A stretch of DNA of 64,000 bases from Membranipora membranacea (GCA_914767715.1 OU612074.1:14310062-14374061), one strand, 5' to 3'; shown: positions 47,941 to 60,135, numbered from the stretch's first letter. The notes: generated by a model from the letters alone, not told the origin. Numbers and translations are program-made.

Positions 47941-48015
47941 CTTATAAAATAATAGGGAAACTGTGGGTGGTAAAAAATTTAATTGTTTTGTAATCACTGA
48001 GGCAGGTATAAGCAA

Positions 48016-49309
48016 TCTCCGCCAGTTGCGTCATCACCGATTGTCGTTGACACGACAAAGCAGCACCATCCAACGATGTGTATGAGCCAGATTTATGGTA
48101 TGCCTTTTACGCAGGTGATGTTACAGACTAGACATTCCATAGAACAGACTTGGCTGTATGGTCATGTAGCTATTTTAGATCGCCATGTTTAAGCTGGCGA
48201 ACTGAAAACACCCTAAACATATTTTTAAATACCATTATTGGCGCAATCAATGATTTGATATATGCCAATCTAAACAAACAGCTGTACGCGGAATCAAGCT
48301 GTACTGGAATGCAAACTTTGCTGCTGCCGTTAACCTGATGACGATAAATCTGCATATATTTATTTATATTCTATACTGCCTTGTTATCAATGTCACAGAA
48401 TCTTGAATCAGGTCTAGATTTTGTGCCCAGGGACTCTCCCTTCAAAGGTGTTTGTATTTTTATCTATTAATACAATTTTTTATATAAAAAGATGAGCATC
48501 TATTTCATACCCTCTGATTTAGTACTTGTGAATGGGATGATCCAGCGTCAAACAAGGTAAACGACATTGTCACCCTCATAGCCATAGTTTTGCATTGAGG
48601 GCTTGATATATGTTTGTACAAGGGTAACTAAATGTGCTCAATCTTATGTTAATAACCATGTTTTTAAATGATTTCCTCGAAAATAAGTGAGCATATACTA
48701 AAAAATTTTCATATTATTTAAGCCTATGAACCTACAAAGAGGGACGGATTTTAGCGGTTGTGAAACGTAGAGGAGAGTTTTACTCTCCTGAAAACCTTGT
48801 AGCTTCAACTGTGTCTGAAAAGGTCATTAAAGTTCGTCATAATGATCTAAATCAAACTGAAACCTGCGATATCATTGGGAATTGTGCAAAATTAAACCAA
48901 AGAGTTATTTAGAGTATTATTTCATTAACGAGAAACATACTCCTTGCATTCTATTGTCTTGTGGGGGTGTGTGTCTAGGACTCTAGAGTTACATTGAACA
49001 TTTATGACTTGTGGCCAGCAAAGGTGAGGGAAGTTCCCTTGGCTCCCAAACAAAAAAAGTAGCCGCAAGTCTAGGAGGAAAGAGTTTTTTGAACTATGAT
49101 GTAGGTAGATATCATTGTGTCATTGAGGTCATTGACATCATGTATTTATTAATGAATTCATAGCCATAGATTATGCTCAAGGAAGGTGGGTGGGGTCATT
49201 AATTATTACCTCATTATATCATTTGTCGGTTAACTGTATAAAATATGGAAGCTGCCAACGATTTGATCGCATGGGAAGATGATATTATCCTAAGGTTATT
49301 ATATACAGG
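48016..49309. other. No gene seen
   Basis: AT-rich DNA without supported exons on either strand. Confidence 0.5.
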
Positions 49310-49575
49310 GCATTAGTTTAGGAAAAATGGTAGGGGAGGCAAAAATCCTAGTTGGGTAGGGGAGGCGACAGTCCTTGAGGATGTGAAGTAAAACAAAGTT
49401 GAGTTTTGTAAGCTCCTCACAAGTCCACAGCCTCCAAAGCGTTTAATGATACAAATACCATATGGAAGTCTCAAATGAGCTGATTCTGAAATGGAATATT
49501 ATAGCATTTCTAGGCCACTCTATGAGCATTCTAGCGGAGGCAGATCGTCCCTGCCTCCCCTAAGACTACGGGCCT
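49310..49575. repeat. Interspersed repeat, diverged copy of 10010-10245
   Basis: It has ggtaggggaggcaaaaatcc near the left and gcctcccctaagactacggg near the right end, roughly inverted, plus a conserved middle (gagctgattctgaaatgga versus gagccaattctgacatgga). Confidence 0.55.
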
Positions 49576-49704
49576 GTAGAGTTATTATATACTCGATGCA
49601 TATTACTCAAGAGTAAAATTAGCAGCTGGCACGTAACTCTGCCCACGTCGTCCCATTCACAAAAATTATCAGGACTAAGATCTTTTAATCTTCTTTCCGG
49701 CAGG

Positions 49705-49768
49705 TCCTTTTAGTAGCATTGATAAGACTGGGTCAGTTGATACTTTATCTAATATTTGCTTTAACCAA
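49705..49768 (+). pseudogene. Weak plus-strand exon-like segment
   Basis: The acceptor ctttccggcag and donor gtaggt enclose PFSSIDKTGSVDTLSNICFN. A nearby frame at ~49885-49930 reads DDTSETSPEFDSNDSDVTTL and ends in a stop, acidic and Ser-rich like a C-terminus. They could belong to an undetected or decayed plus-strand gene. The phases do not join simply. Confidence 0.2.
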
Positions 49769-51205
49769 GGTAGGTGTCTTCCTATCGCTAAGTGATTTCC
49801 GATATCGTACAATTGGTTATATATTCATGATATGTCGCAATTGGCTTTTCGCCAGATCCATAGATAGTGTGTTATACCTGATGATACCTCAGAAACTTCC
49901 CCTGAATTTGATAGTAATGATAGTGATGTAACCACGCTGGAATCTTGATCACAGAGTGGAACATGACTTATTTTCAAGCATATAGTTGAGCCAGACGCCA
50001 AAATTTTTCAAAATGGAGGAGTTATCAATAACTATAAAAATGTTTAAGAAAAGGATACTGCAACACTTTTTTTGCGTTGAATCTGTCTTTTCTTTGTTGT
50101 CTTCTTTTTGTTCTAGTCACCTCATGAAAAGCATCAAAGATGATGAATTGTTTGTTAGTGACAATAAATGTGTTATCATTATTAATTGATGATGGTGAGG
50201 TACCAGAAATATTAGTGAATTTTTAAAACATTCTCATGGAGTTTCATACCGAATCTGACTTTCCGCACAGTCATATATTTGTAAACTTGTGACTTCAGTC
50301 TATATAAATACCATTTGCTATGATAACCGTAATATTATATCACTTACACTTGCAACAATTGTCTATCAAATGTTATCAGATTGCTATCGTATGATTACAT
50401 CATTTCTTTACCAGTGTAATAAAATCAGTGGGTTATATAAATTTTATTTTATAAAATGCCGACCAAAAATGATTTTGTGGGTCTGTTTTATAATTGAGGG
50501 TCACTGAAATCAATTTATTTTATCATACTTTTAGTTTGTTCTTAATCTAAATATCATCTCATATCAATCAAAGGGGCAAAAAAACACAACAGAGCAGTGA
50601 CTGTAACTAAAAATAGAAGCTAGAATTAAAATACAAGTCAGTGGCCGGTATATACAGATTATGGGTAAATATAGCTTTTTTTGGATATTTTATTTAAAAC
50701 CAGAATTTTAATTGTAGACATTTTTGTCAAGAACACCACCAGCTGTCAATTACGAATGGATTTATTTTTAGAATTCTTAATTCACATCATCAAATACTGC
50801 TCCTACATATTATTATTATACATTCATATTTTACTATATGATTAAATTTTCACAGTCTACAACAGGCATTGATTTGAAATCACCTTATTTCTTGTGAAGC
50901 GTTTACTACATAACTTTTAATTGTGCCATTGTTGTTGTTGTTGCAATCAGTTAATAGCTTGCTACTCACTGACTGCCAGGCAATGGTGATTTAAGCGCAA
51001 TGAATTTTTTTGGGGCTCATAGAATCTTCTATTACCGCCCAAAATTTACCCATTAATAATGCTTAAAAGTCAAATATACTACTGTGAAAAAAAAATCTTT
51101 CAGTTTGTCTTCCTAAGATATCCCTTCATTTTATAAAGAAACAAGTGATCTAGAAAGACGAATGGAAATATTCTGTTGTTTTAGCCTTTTTACAACACAT
51201 AACTC

Positions 51206-51752
51206 ATGTATTATTATACAGGCGACAGGTTGGAGATATTTCGTAATAGAGTAAAAACAATGCGGTCACGACCGTTGCTCGGAGGTCGTGGCCAAGAGGT
51301 ATGCCATTCTAGATCATCCCGCCAAATGAGAACAAGTTACACGTACGCTATCATCACAGGAGCCTCTCTTGCTCGTAAATCTCACACAGACCATCCGCTG
51401 TCACGACACCAGAATTTGTTGAACCATTATTTCACAACAATGCTTTTGCCACCTCATGCTAGTTTGTCAATGCAAGTGCAGTGCAAGATATCTCTATGTC
51501 ATGAATTTCATAATAGAATAAGATAATACGTATTATGATATTTCTGTCTGAGGTCTGGTTCCATTGTCCGTCAGCAGGGTCTAATAAAACTATAAAAGGA
51601 GAACGTCAACCCGGCAAATAAGAGTAATTTACACATACGCCATCATCGCGGAGGCTGTCACACGTAAATCTCACACAGAAAAATCTGCTGTTCCTACACC
51701 AGAATACGTTGAACCATTATTTCGCAATGATGCTTTTGCCACCTCGTCCTAA
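51206..51752 (+). pseudogene. Tandemly duplicated, partly decayed coding-like segment
   Basis: Copy 2 (51609-51752) has an open frame YTYAIIAEAVTRKSHTEKSA and then TPEYVEPLFRNDAFATSS followed by TAA. Copy 1 (51318-51470) encodes YTYAIITGASLARKSHTD and then, only after a one-base frame change, TPEFVEPLFHNNAFATSC and TAG. Conservation of both peptide and stop position between diverged copies about 290 bp apart suggests a former coding end. The parent protein is not recognised. Confidence 0.45.
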
Positions 51753-52828
51753 TTCTCCAGCAGTTATCTGATATTGTTATCACTTATTGTCTTGGTTTTG
51801 TTCATGACAGCGGATCTTTCAGAGAGTTCATTGATAGAAAGATGCATTCTGGGATATCCCACAAAACTGCCTTTCTTGTTTCAAACGACAAAGAAAACAT
51901 TGACAAACAAAATTTTACAGGACATCACTAATTCGACTTCCTAAGTAGAAGAAGGGAGACAATGATGACAAATCCTGTATAGTATGAAAATAAGTCAAAA
52001 CATATATAGTGATGCGTAACAGACCCATATATTATCACGGGACATTGCTATCAAACTTCCCAGGGATACATTTAATGATGAAAAATGCAAAATATAGTCA
52101 AATTTAGATATAAATCATTTACAAACAAAGAGACAAATCCAATATTACAGGATATTGCAACAGGAATAATATAATAAAGAGAAACAGGACATATCAAAAC
52201 TGGATATAAATATCAGACAATGATGCACAACAAACTGACGCATATAACATTCCAACATTACAACTTCCCATGCTAGAAAAAGGATAATGATGAAAATTAC
52301 AACATTTCATCAAAATACAATATTATCATTCAATTGTTATTCACTTACACAATATGACAAATATTTGCGGATGTGGGTTGTTTTACCAATTTGAGCTCTT
52401 GATTAAGTGGCATAACCCCTTGCTACCCACCCCACCTATGAACAAAGCTAGGGCTATGCTTCTGATCATACCGAACTTACTCGCCTGAGAATATGGTTGT
52501 GTTTTACCAATAGACTTGATAATTATTATTATGTCGATGGTTTTCCCTCTTTTAAACAATCACGGCGCTGTTCATAGCAGCTAAAATGTACACATTTGGT
52601 GATGAACTGGGAGTAGTTTGAACTAAAAAGTCCAGATTGAAATTTGTCAAAAATCCACTTATGTAAACTACCTGGCTAGCTGATCTTTTTGGCATTAGCA
52701 GCCATGATCTCCAATCTAAAGTACACAAGAGATCATAGTAATTGTAGCGTTAGCCAGAATTTAACTGACTGCTTTGGAACCGACCCTGTGGAATACAACT
52801 TGCTAAATTGAACATTTAGCCTTGGTAC

Positions 52829-52939
52829 CTTATCTGTATTTCTCTCCAGATGAGACCATCGATAATTTTTCATATCTTCTCTTTCCATATAGCAGCCTCT
52901 TTTAAAGGCCATGTTTGGTATGGTTTTAAAGATCTCAGG
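52829..52939 (-). CDS. Candidate upstream exon of the Cys-rich gene
   Basis: 37 codons, phase 0-0, acceptor aatgacttttcag, donor gtacca. It reads PEIFKTIPNMAFKRGCYMER and ends SHLERNTDK. The exit phase fits the exon at 47842-47940. No homology support. Confidence 0.4.
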
Positions 52940-53019
52940 CTGAAAAGTCATTAGGGCATATGAAATAAAACAGCCTGTGAACCGAATTGCAGGAAAACTG
53001 CTGTAAAGTCTGAAAATTG

Positions 53020-53081
53020 GGATCATAGTGGATCATAATGATTTATTGCCTCCCCCTGACCACTATGATCCACTATGATCC
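53020..53081. repeat. Inverted repeat, 17-bp arms
   Basis: ggatcatagtggatcat and its exact complement flank a 28-bp loop. Each arm is itself a doubled atgatcc word. Confidence 0.75.
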
Positions 53082-53214
53082 TTTCTAATAAATTTAAAAA
53101 AAAATAAATTGCTATTTTCCACAATTTTTATTTTTTTGCAAGTTTTATTTGCCCTATGAACTCACAATGATTGATTTACTGGGGTAATAAATAAAAAAAA
53201 AAAAATAAATAAAT

Positions 53215-53298
53215 AAAATAAATCTGGTGGTAGCAGCAGTTAAAGTGACAGTACTATAGTACTGTCACTTTAACTGCTGCTACCACCAGATTTATTTT
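53215..53298. repeat. Perfect 84-bp palindrome with no spacer
   Basis: The 42-bp left arm (aaaataaatctggtggtagc, then agcagttaaagtgacagtac and ta) is followed at once by its exact complement, meeting at ctatag. Such spacerless perfect palindromes are normally unstable. The left flank is an A/T-rich aataaataaa run. Confidence 0.9.
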
Positions 53299-54341
53299 TG
53301 TTTTAAACAAAACACACTGGATTAACTTTTTAAGGTGATACAACGAAAAATTAAGGGCTTTCACCAAACAGTATAATTCTTTTGATTGTCCAATACAGTT
53401 GTACAACTGTAGTAGTCGTCCACAAAACTTTTGGATTGAGAAAAGATAATATTAAAGGAAAATGAGTTACCCAACACATGATATTTCCTTTACAAAATAT
53501 ATGCGCTATGGAATTTGTCTACATGATGCCGACCGGAACGAATGACATGAGATTTATTCCATGCATACTCTGCTGATAAGTTTATCTGCTGAATTGGAAG
53601 ATTACCAGCCATGGAAATGAAATGCGCATCGGAATCGGTATGGAGTACTCCCATATCTTATGGAGATAACCATTTGGAAGATTATGCATGGAATTATCAA
53701 ATGCGCTATCTCAATTTGTCCTCAGGAAACTATTTTACCTGTGTACGTGAAGCAATGCAGCTTTCTGAGGAAATAATTGCGAGCCCACAACATAACTGAG
53801 TAATCTTCTGTTATAGCAAAGATTATAAATACTTGGTTATAGTGAGGCTGCACTGATAAAATGCGTACCAAAGCCTTTATAAACCAATTTTCATATCTTA
53901 GATAGCCTGAGATTCTTTGTTTGGGATGACAGGGTGACTACACCAGAACTATTTAGGTTCTAAAGCTAAATCTTTGCAGCCTACCAGATCTTTGTATGAT
54001 GTCATATATATGAAGAGCCATATTAAATAATATTCCAGGTAATCCGTTTTGTAATAATATTTTGGCAGCTATCCGAATTGTCTATCCGATCAGGTGATAA
54101 AATTATCAGGCTATGGTAAACTGCCAAAATTTTGTTTGAAATGTCTCACCATACATCCATATTAGGAAAGTAAATAAAGAAATTTTGAGTGCACCGAAAT
54201 TATCTGCTAGCAGAACCAACCATGACCTTGCCCAAACAAACTGACTTATCTATAAACAGCAGACAGCATTGGAAATGTGAAGATAAAAACTGCAGAACGA
54301 GAAGATAACAATTTGTAATGTGAGCCAACTGCTATAATCAC

Positions 54342-54444
54342 CTGGTAACTCCAGGCAGCTTAACTGATGAATCATGCCGAACGCTGCAATATCACGCAAC
54401 GTACACATGTCAGTGTTTTCTACTCTGTATCTATTTTTTCCCAT
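54342..54444 (-). CDS. Candidate first exon (minus strand)
   Basis: An ATG at 54444 opens MGKNRYRVENTDMCTLRDIA and runs to a gtgatt donor in phase 1. Codon content looks coding and it lies upstream of the Cys-rich gene on the same strand, but the phase does not fit the exon at 52829, so a further exon would be needed. Confidence 0.3.
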
Positions 54445-56587
54445 GCAACGGACCTAGGCCTACTTCTGGGTTAGCCAAGCTGTAATTCTACTTGCTCAAA
54501 AAAAGTATATTTCGCGTAATGTTGTTCTGAGTATTTTCAGCGGAGTTCAGTAATGACAAGGTTTATTGAGAAACATAAACCTGAGGGTGCTGGGGGCTGG
54601 AACAAACAACCTTGAAAGCTCAAGAGTTCAGAAATGGCAAGAATAATTTAAATACGAATGAGATATATCAGGGTTGCATATTTATTTCAATGTGTCACAA
54701 CAAAGTTACTAACTTTACAAAATTACAAACTACTGACAGAGGCATTGTTTTAATCTCATGCTTGACCAAAAAAATAACACAGTTGGGAAGGCTAAACACC
54801 ATGATAAAATAACTGCAACAATATGGTATATACACTTTGGATTGATCACATAGAACTGCTAAAAAAGGGAAAAAAATTTAAAGGTATATAATATATAAAT
54901 CACGACTGAAGGTTCAATTGGAAAACATTTCTAACATTTTCACAGCCACTATGCATAGAAGCAAGGCAGCTGATCTATTATGTGGATTCAGGAAGCTGAG
55001 CGCCACTTTCTGCAGGCTATGAATGTATCCAGGGATCTAAATACAAAGTCACAAAGCACTGAGGGTGAGGGCGCCGGCAAGAACTATATAGGAGAGAGTC
55101 GTCGTACTATGACCGTCTGTTGAATATTATCACAAATTCTTGTCTGTCTATAAAGTGTCTAAGGGTATACTGATATAGTCGGTGTCGTCATCCATTCTTC
55201 AAATTATGCTGCTACAAGATCTCATACTGCAAAAGAGACTTACGGTGTAAGCTGGTTAATTCAAACTTTATAGTTCAAAACTCCTTTTAATTTAGGCAAG
55301 GAAATTTGGTCCCTTCAGCCAGATCTCAATGCATTCCAATGTCACTTAATTCAGACTCTGCTTAATTGGAACACTTTTTTGTGGTCCCCACAGTGGTTTG
55401 AATCAAGTGAATTGCACTGTATCTGCTTTACGTTTGTATGCATGGATTACAGTATAATCATGCGCACACACCCCATACACACCCACTGGCCTTATAGTGT
55501 TCAAAATGAGAGACAATCAAATACATGTTGCCTGCCTAACCTTGAAGGCGCTATTCTTGGAGGGTAATAAAATATGAAGGAAATGATTTAAGAATGTATC
55601 CGAAATCCGTATGTCTAAAAGTACCTTTGCAACTCGTTATAAGAGGGTTAGGTTGTGATATTTTTACATATGAACAATGTGTTCTTGGCAGTTTTGTGCT
55701 TGTACCTTTTTAGGAGATAAAACGGCGAGATGTGACTCACGTCAATAGTAAAGAGGGTTTGAATGTGTATGTAGGATGCAATCTGCATATATAACCTATT
55801 TCATAACACACGCATCATACCTATGAAACAATAATGCGCTGTGCGTGTGCTTGCATGAGGGAGGACAACTACCATTACATCTGGTCAGATTCTAAAACAG
55901 GTTTTAGCCAATTCCAAGAGGATGGTTTCAGAATTTTCTGACTATCTTCCTCACAAAAGAAATAGAGGTGACATAATCTCATGGCTCCAGATTTAAGAAT
56001 TCATATGGATGGTTAGAGAAAAGACAGACTGTAGAAAATCATTGACATTATAAGCACTGAGGGGCAATCTTCTTGTCAAAGTGAAGCCAAAATTCGTCAG
56101 GATTAATATTGCTCAAGCAATCATTTATGGCTGGACAAAATAGACATGAGCTACTGATGTAGAGATTACACTATAAGTATTTGTTTCTCTGATCTTTACA
56201 CTAAACATACACTGCATATTTTTTGGACAGATTTCCCCATCAGATTTTGGTTTTATATAAGCTATTATTAGGAGCTATTTAAAATCTGTATCTTGTGACA
56301 TTGTCGCAAGACACAGATTTTACATGTTCCTGTCCCCAATTCTAGACTCGATAACAAGACATCACAGCAAATCTCTTGGGAATAATTGAGCTACATGCAT
56401 GAATTCATGCTCTATCAACCAGAGATATAGATACAATAAACAAGTTTCCAGCCTTAAAGGTCACCTGTCCCAAATTAAGATATAGGCCTGTATAATTATA
56501 GTATAGCACATGATCAGAGTTAGGAATAGATATGAGATATACATGTCATAATATATCTCATGACATAACCAGAGTATGTTTTACACA
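54445..56587. other. No gene seen
   Basis: Intergenic DNA between the Cys-rich gene and the NACHO-like gene. No supported exon on either strand. Confidence 0.5.
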
Positions 56588-56593
56588 TTTATT
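56588..56593 (-). promoter_or_regulatory. Polyadenylation signal AATAAA of the NACHO-like gene
   Basis: AATAAA on the minus strand lies about 10 nt beyond the TGA stop of the gene, implying a very short 3' UTR if used. Confidence 0.5.
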
Positions 56594-56601
56594 TTACCTG
56601 A

Positions 56602-59600
56602 TCACTCAGCTTTCTGTCTGACATCGTCGGCGGGTCTGGCAGATGTCTGCATGTGTATGACGAGACGACAGGCGAGGAGCAGGCCGAATATCAGAGCACC
56701 TGTGTAGTGCTTGATGTCATCTCCTAAGGCATAGTGAGTGTACACAGCTCCGGCCATCTGTATCAGTAAGACTAGGTTAGCCAAAACCTTCAGCTTACCT
56801 AAAAATAAAAAAAGTAGACACGTTAGTAACGTGGGGCCAGGGTTCAAGTCTCGGCCGCGGCAGTTCTTTCTTTAGGTTTCATCATCATGGAAATCATATG
56901 CATTCTTCATTCAATTCTGGAGTGGACGACTGATTCGAAGCATGGGACCATAGTGAATGTGTTCAGCGCACCGTACCCATCTTTGTTTAGTTTGTCTAGG
57001 ACAGGTGGTTCCTAGGACTAGGTTAAGTTGATATAATTGACGAACCTAATCTATTAAACAGATCGGTGTGAAATCTCATTACCTATAAATAAAACTAGTA
57101 AGAGAGTCAGGTCCGATTTATAATTTTAAACTTCTGTTAATAGAGATAGAGAATGTTGATCTTTTTAGCCAAATCTCAATGGGGTTTAAACCCACTTAAA
57201 TCTGACTCTTCATAGCTAAGACAAAATTTGGTGGTCACGATGGGTTTGTGAAGTGTAGTACACCGTAACTAGTATCCACATCCCATGTGAGCGTACATAA
57301 AATTCTGAAATATCCACTCAATGCAGGAAAAAACACCACGAAGTGAGTTTTGGACTTGATTTAAATTTACAGGAACAAGTTGCTGAATTGCTGACATAAT
57401 TGACTGCATGCATTGTTGAGCAGAATGATTAAAAGGTAGAATGTAACAGAAAACCACTTGCAGACATTAGAGTCCTCAAACTATAAAATATTTAGTTCTT
57501 GAGATTGACATTACAACACCAGGTCTACTTATACTAACCTTAGAGGAGTAAAATACTTGCTGAAGGAAAATTTCACCTGTTTGAATAGCCTTAAACTTAA
57601 TCACTTTATCTAAACTCCCAACATAGCGTGCAAAAATTGGTCATTGCTAGCATTGTGTCACGGTAGGACCAGAGACTATAGATATATCTATAGTCTCTGG
57701 TAGGACCGCGTAGTGGGTGGATAAAAGCTAGACAACCTGAGGGTTGCTGGTTCGAATCCCAGTAACTACACATGCTGCTAATAGAGGTGAGCTCTCCATA
57801 CATTAGCCTGGCTTGCCCAATCCTACCTTGTACAGAGGCGCGCTTATTTTGAATTTCATGTGTATATGTTTCTATGTAATATGTTTCATGTCCTGTAAAG
57901 ACATGGCCGTCGGACAGGGGACAAAGTCTGGGGGGCTCAGACTAGCTGAAGAGCTGCTAATAAAAAGTGATTTACATCTTTTTTTATTTTACGGTAGAAA
58001 TAGTGAAACCAAAGTCTAGCAAATATTTTCTCCTTTGCGGCAGAGAACAGCACTGATTGTATCGCAGCCTACCTAGTCTTAGCCCCCAGGCTCTTACCCC
58101 CCGTCCGAAGCCCCCCCTTACCTGGTACAAACATGAGTATGAGGCCACATACGACTTCAGCAGTACCGACAGCTCTCCTGTATTCACTGGTCTTAGGCCT
58201 CCACCCTGTCTGCTTGTACAACGGAAACACTGTCCTCGCTCTCTTAAACATCGATTTCTAGAAGACCAGACAGGAGTTATTGTATTTTTAGAAGAATATA
58301 AAGGGGAATAACCTGCTGAGATAACAGACAGAGATCGTGTGAATGGAGGCAGCTAGTTAATGCTGTCATGATATTTCGAAACAATATTCAACACCAACAG
58401 ATAACGATCATATTCAAAATTTCCATTCCGCCCCCATAACTCAAGCGTACATTAGTCTCGTTTCAATGATGCCTCCGCCCTCATGCACTGGAGTAAGTAA
58501 TGGAAATCAACTGTGCCAGGAGTGTTTTCTGTCATTACAGAGCCACCCGCTATACCACATACGCTACTTGCAAAAGGTTAAAATTCCAATACCAGATTAA
58601 GCTTTGAGCTGGACACTGAAACCTTTAGTTTCTGGATGGTGGAAAGACGATAAGTTGTTAGATGGTTAGACTTAACATGAGATTATGCTCTGATGGTGTA
58701 GGTGCGAGCAAGTGCACAAGTCCTCCAAAGTCAACATTTAATCTATTTTCTTGGTTATGAATGCATTTCATTTGAGCTCAGCCACAAAGATGTGAAACTT
58801 TCATCGTCCTACAAGCTGTCATCATATGATCTTAGCTTTCAAACGGCTGTCAGTCACACCCACTCTATACCTCCATATTAAGATCACTGGTATGATGTCT
58901 GTCTAGCTCTAATGAGTGTGCTTGATGTTAAGATAACTTAATGTTACCACTTATTAACCTGCACCTAACTCTTTGCCTGCACAATGCCAATTCGCTATAT
59001 CTAGTAACGCCATCACTTTTCCACAATGATAGCATCAGACGTTGCATTGACCGACATTATCCTTTCAAGTAGTCAACGCTTAAACTTGGAACACCTACGC
59101 ATACCATCATGACAACATAACTATCATCCACCGAAATTAGTGTAACTGAATATCAAATTTTAGATTGATGTAGCGGATTGTCTGCAATGTGCTATTTCTA
59201 TATCCTACACAGTTTCCCACAACTTGTTTGAGATGACTCAAATCAATGGCAGACTATGCAAGTATCGAGTATAACTTTGGTGAGTTGCTCGCCTCATAAA
59301 ATGCTGCAATGAAAGAAGCAGGGGAATAACATGTAGTACTAATCCAGGAAACTAAGAGTGTTGGGCATAGGTTAACCCAAAAAATTGAATGCGGATGACT
59401 AAGCACTCAAAGGAAATTCTGTGTGTCTTGTAGTGGCCCTGCAGTCGAACACTTCTGATTCCAAAAAAGAGTATAGAATACTAGAACTAGATTTACTGTT
59501 AGTTTTGCATGGCTGGAAAGCGTACAGACAGACAAAACATGTATACTTTGCTTTGGAAACACACAATGAGTTCAGTACAGACAGAATACTACACCATGGG

Positions 59601-60135
59601 ATGAGGGATATAGTGCAACCAGGCTTTAGTTAGAATTAGTTAGTCATGATTAAAAGGCTTCTGATAAATCGCTCACAATCAAGGGTTATGCTTTGCCTTG
59701 CAAAGCTATATTTCCATTAACCTCTACCACATAGCTGTTTTAGCAGGCTAGTAACTCACTAAACTAACTCAGTGCCACCATTCTCCCAGGTGCCTCCAGA
59801 TTAGTAGTTGTGTTGCTGTATGTATGTATAGAAATATATTGGTGCGTCATTACCATGGATAAGAGAAAAAGTAGGGTCAAGAGATTACAGGTGCAATAAG
59901 GTCTAGTAAGATCAAGCAACAGAAGCATGGATTGAGAGTTACATAGTGTATGAATGGAAGAGGGATAAATGAAATAAAATACAACCAAAAGAATTGAAAA
60001 TATAAACTGAAGTTTGGTTACCAATTCTTTGTGCATATCCGCATTGACCGCAGGTGTTAATTTGATCAGTCCTATTGTCACAAACAGCAATCCTAGTGTT
60101 ATGGAGAGAGCAATCAGGGCCAGATTTTTGGCCAT
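56602..60135 (-). CDS. TMEM35-like: NACHO/TMEM35-like nicotinic receptor chaperone (three exons, 148 aa, complete)
   Basis: Exons 60022-60135 (38 codons), 58122-58257 (136 nt) and 56602-56798 (197 nt) join in phases 0 and 1. The first helix LALIALSITLGLLFVTIGLI is followed by KLTPAVNADMHKEL, matching the IKLTP signature of TMEM35A. Exon 2 has FKRARTVFPLYKQTG, then RRAVGTAEVVCGLILMFVPG, matching the SIGALEVACGIVMTLVPGR helix. Exon 3 has two helices with TGALIFGLLLACRLVI, matching HALVFGILLTCRLLI. Four membrane helices of the DoxX-like fold. In vertebrates NACHO resides in the ER and promotes assembly of nicotinic acetylcholine receptors, notably alpha7. At 148 aa this is close to TMEM35B (152) and shorter than TMEM35A (167), so TMEM35A versus B identity is open. 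The tail has no KKxx signal. Confidence 0.9.
56830..56862 (+). repeat. tRNA T-arm-like fragment
   Basis: ggccagggttcaagtctcgg resembles a tRNA T-arm with a B box (GGTTCAAGTC). No A box or 5' half is present. It is likely a SINE fragment in an intron of the NACHO-like gene. Confidence 0.3.
57662..57707. repeat. Micro-palindrome insertion with 9-bp direct repeats
   Basis: A perfect 28-bp palindrome (57671-57698, centred on gatatatc) is directly flanked by ggtaggacc on both sides (57662-57670 and 57699-57707). It lies in an intron of the NACHO-like gene. Confidence 0.85.
57708..57770 (+). repeat. tRNA-like sequence with B box
   Basis: gctggttcgaatcccag is a tRNA-like T-arm with the B box GGTTCGAATCC at 57749-57759. 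Upstream tagtgggtgg is an imperfect A box about 33 bp away. The T stem has lost a base, so it is probably a SINE remnant rather than a tRNA gene. Confidence 0.4.

Noticed and set aside
52020-52330. Degenerate tandem repeat (gacat...acttccc...aatgatgaaaa)
   Set aside because: Three loose matches with irregular spacing in AT-rich DNA; too weak to separate from composition.
53611-53799. Plus-strand 62-codon frame starting MEMKCASESVW
   Set aside because: It contains two versions of a degenerate repeat (tggaagatta...catggaa) that explain the open frame; no other support.
57708-57770. Functional tRNA gene
   Set aside because: The T stem lacks a base pair, the A box is imperfect and no acceptor stem closes; better explained as a SINE remnant.
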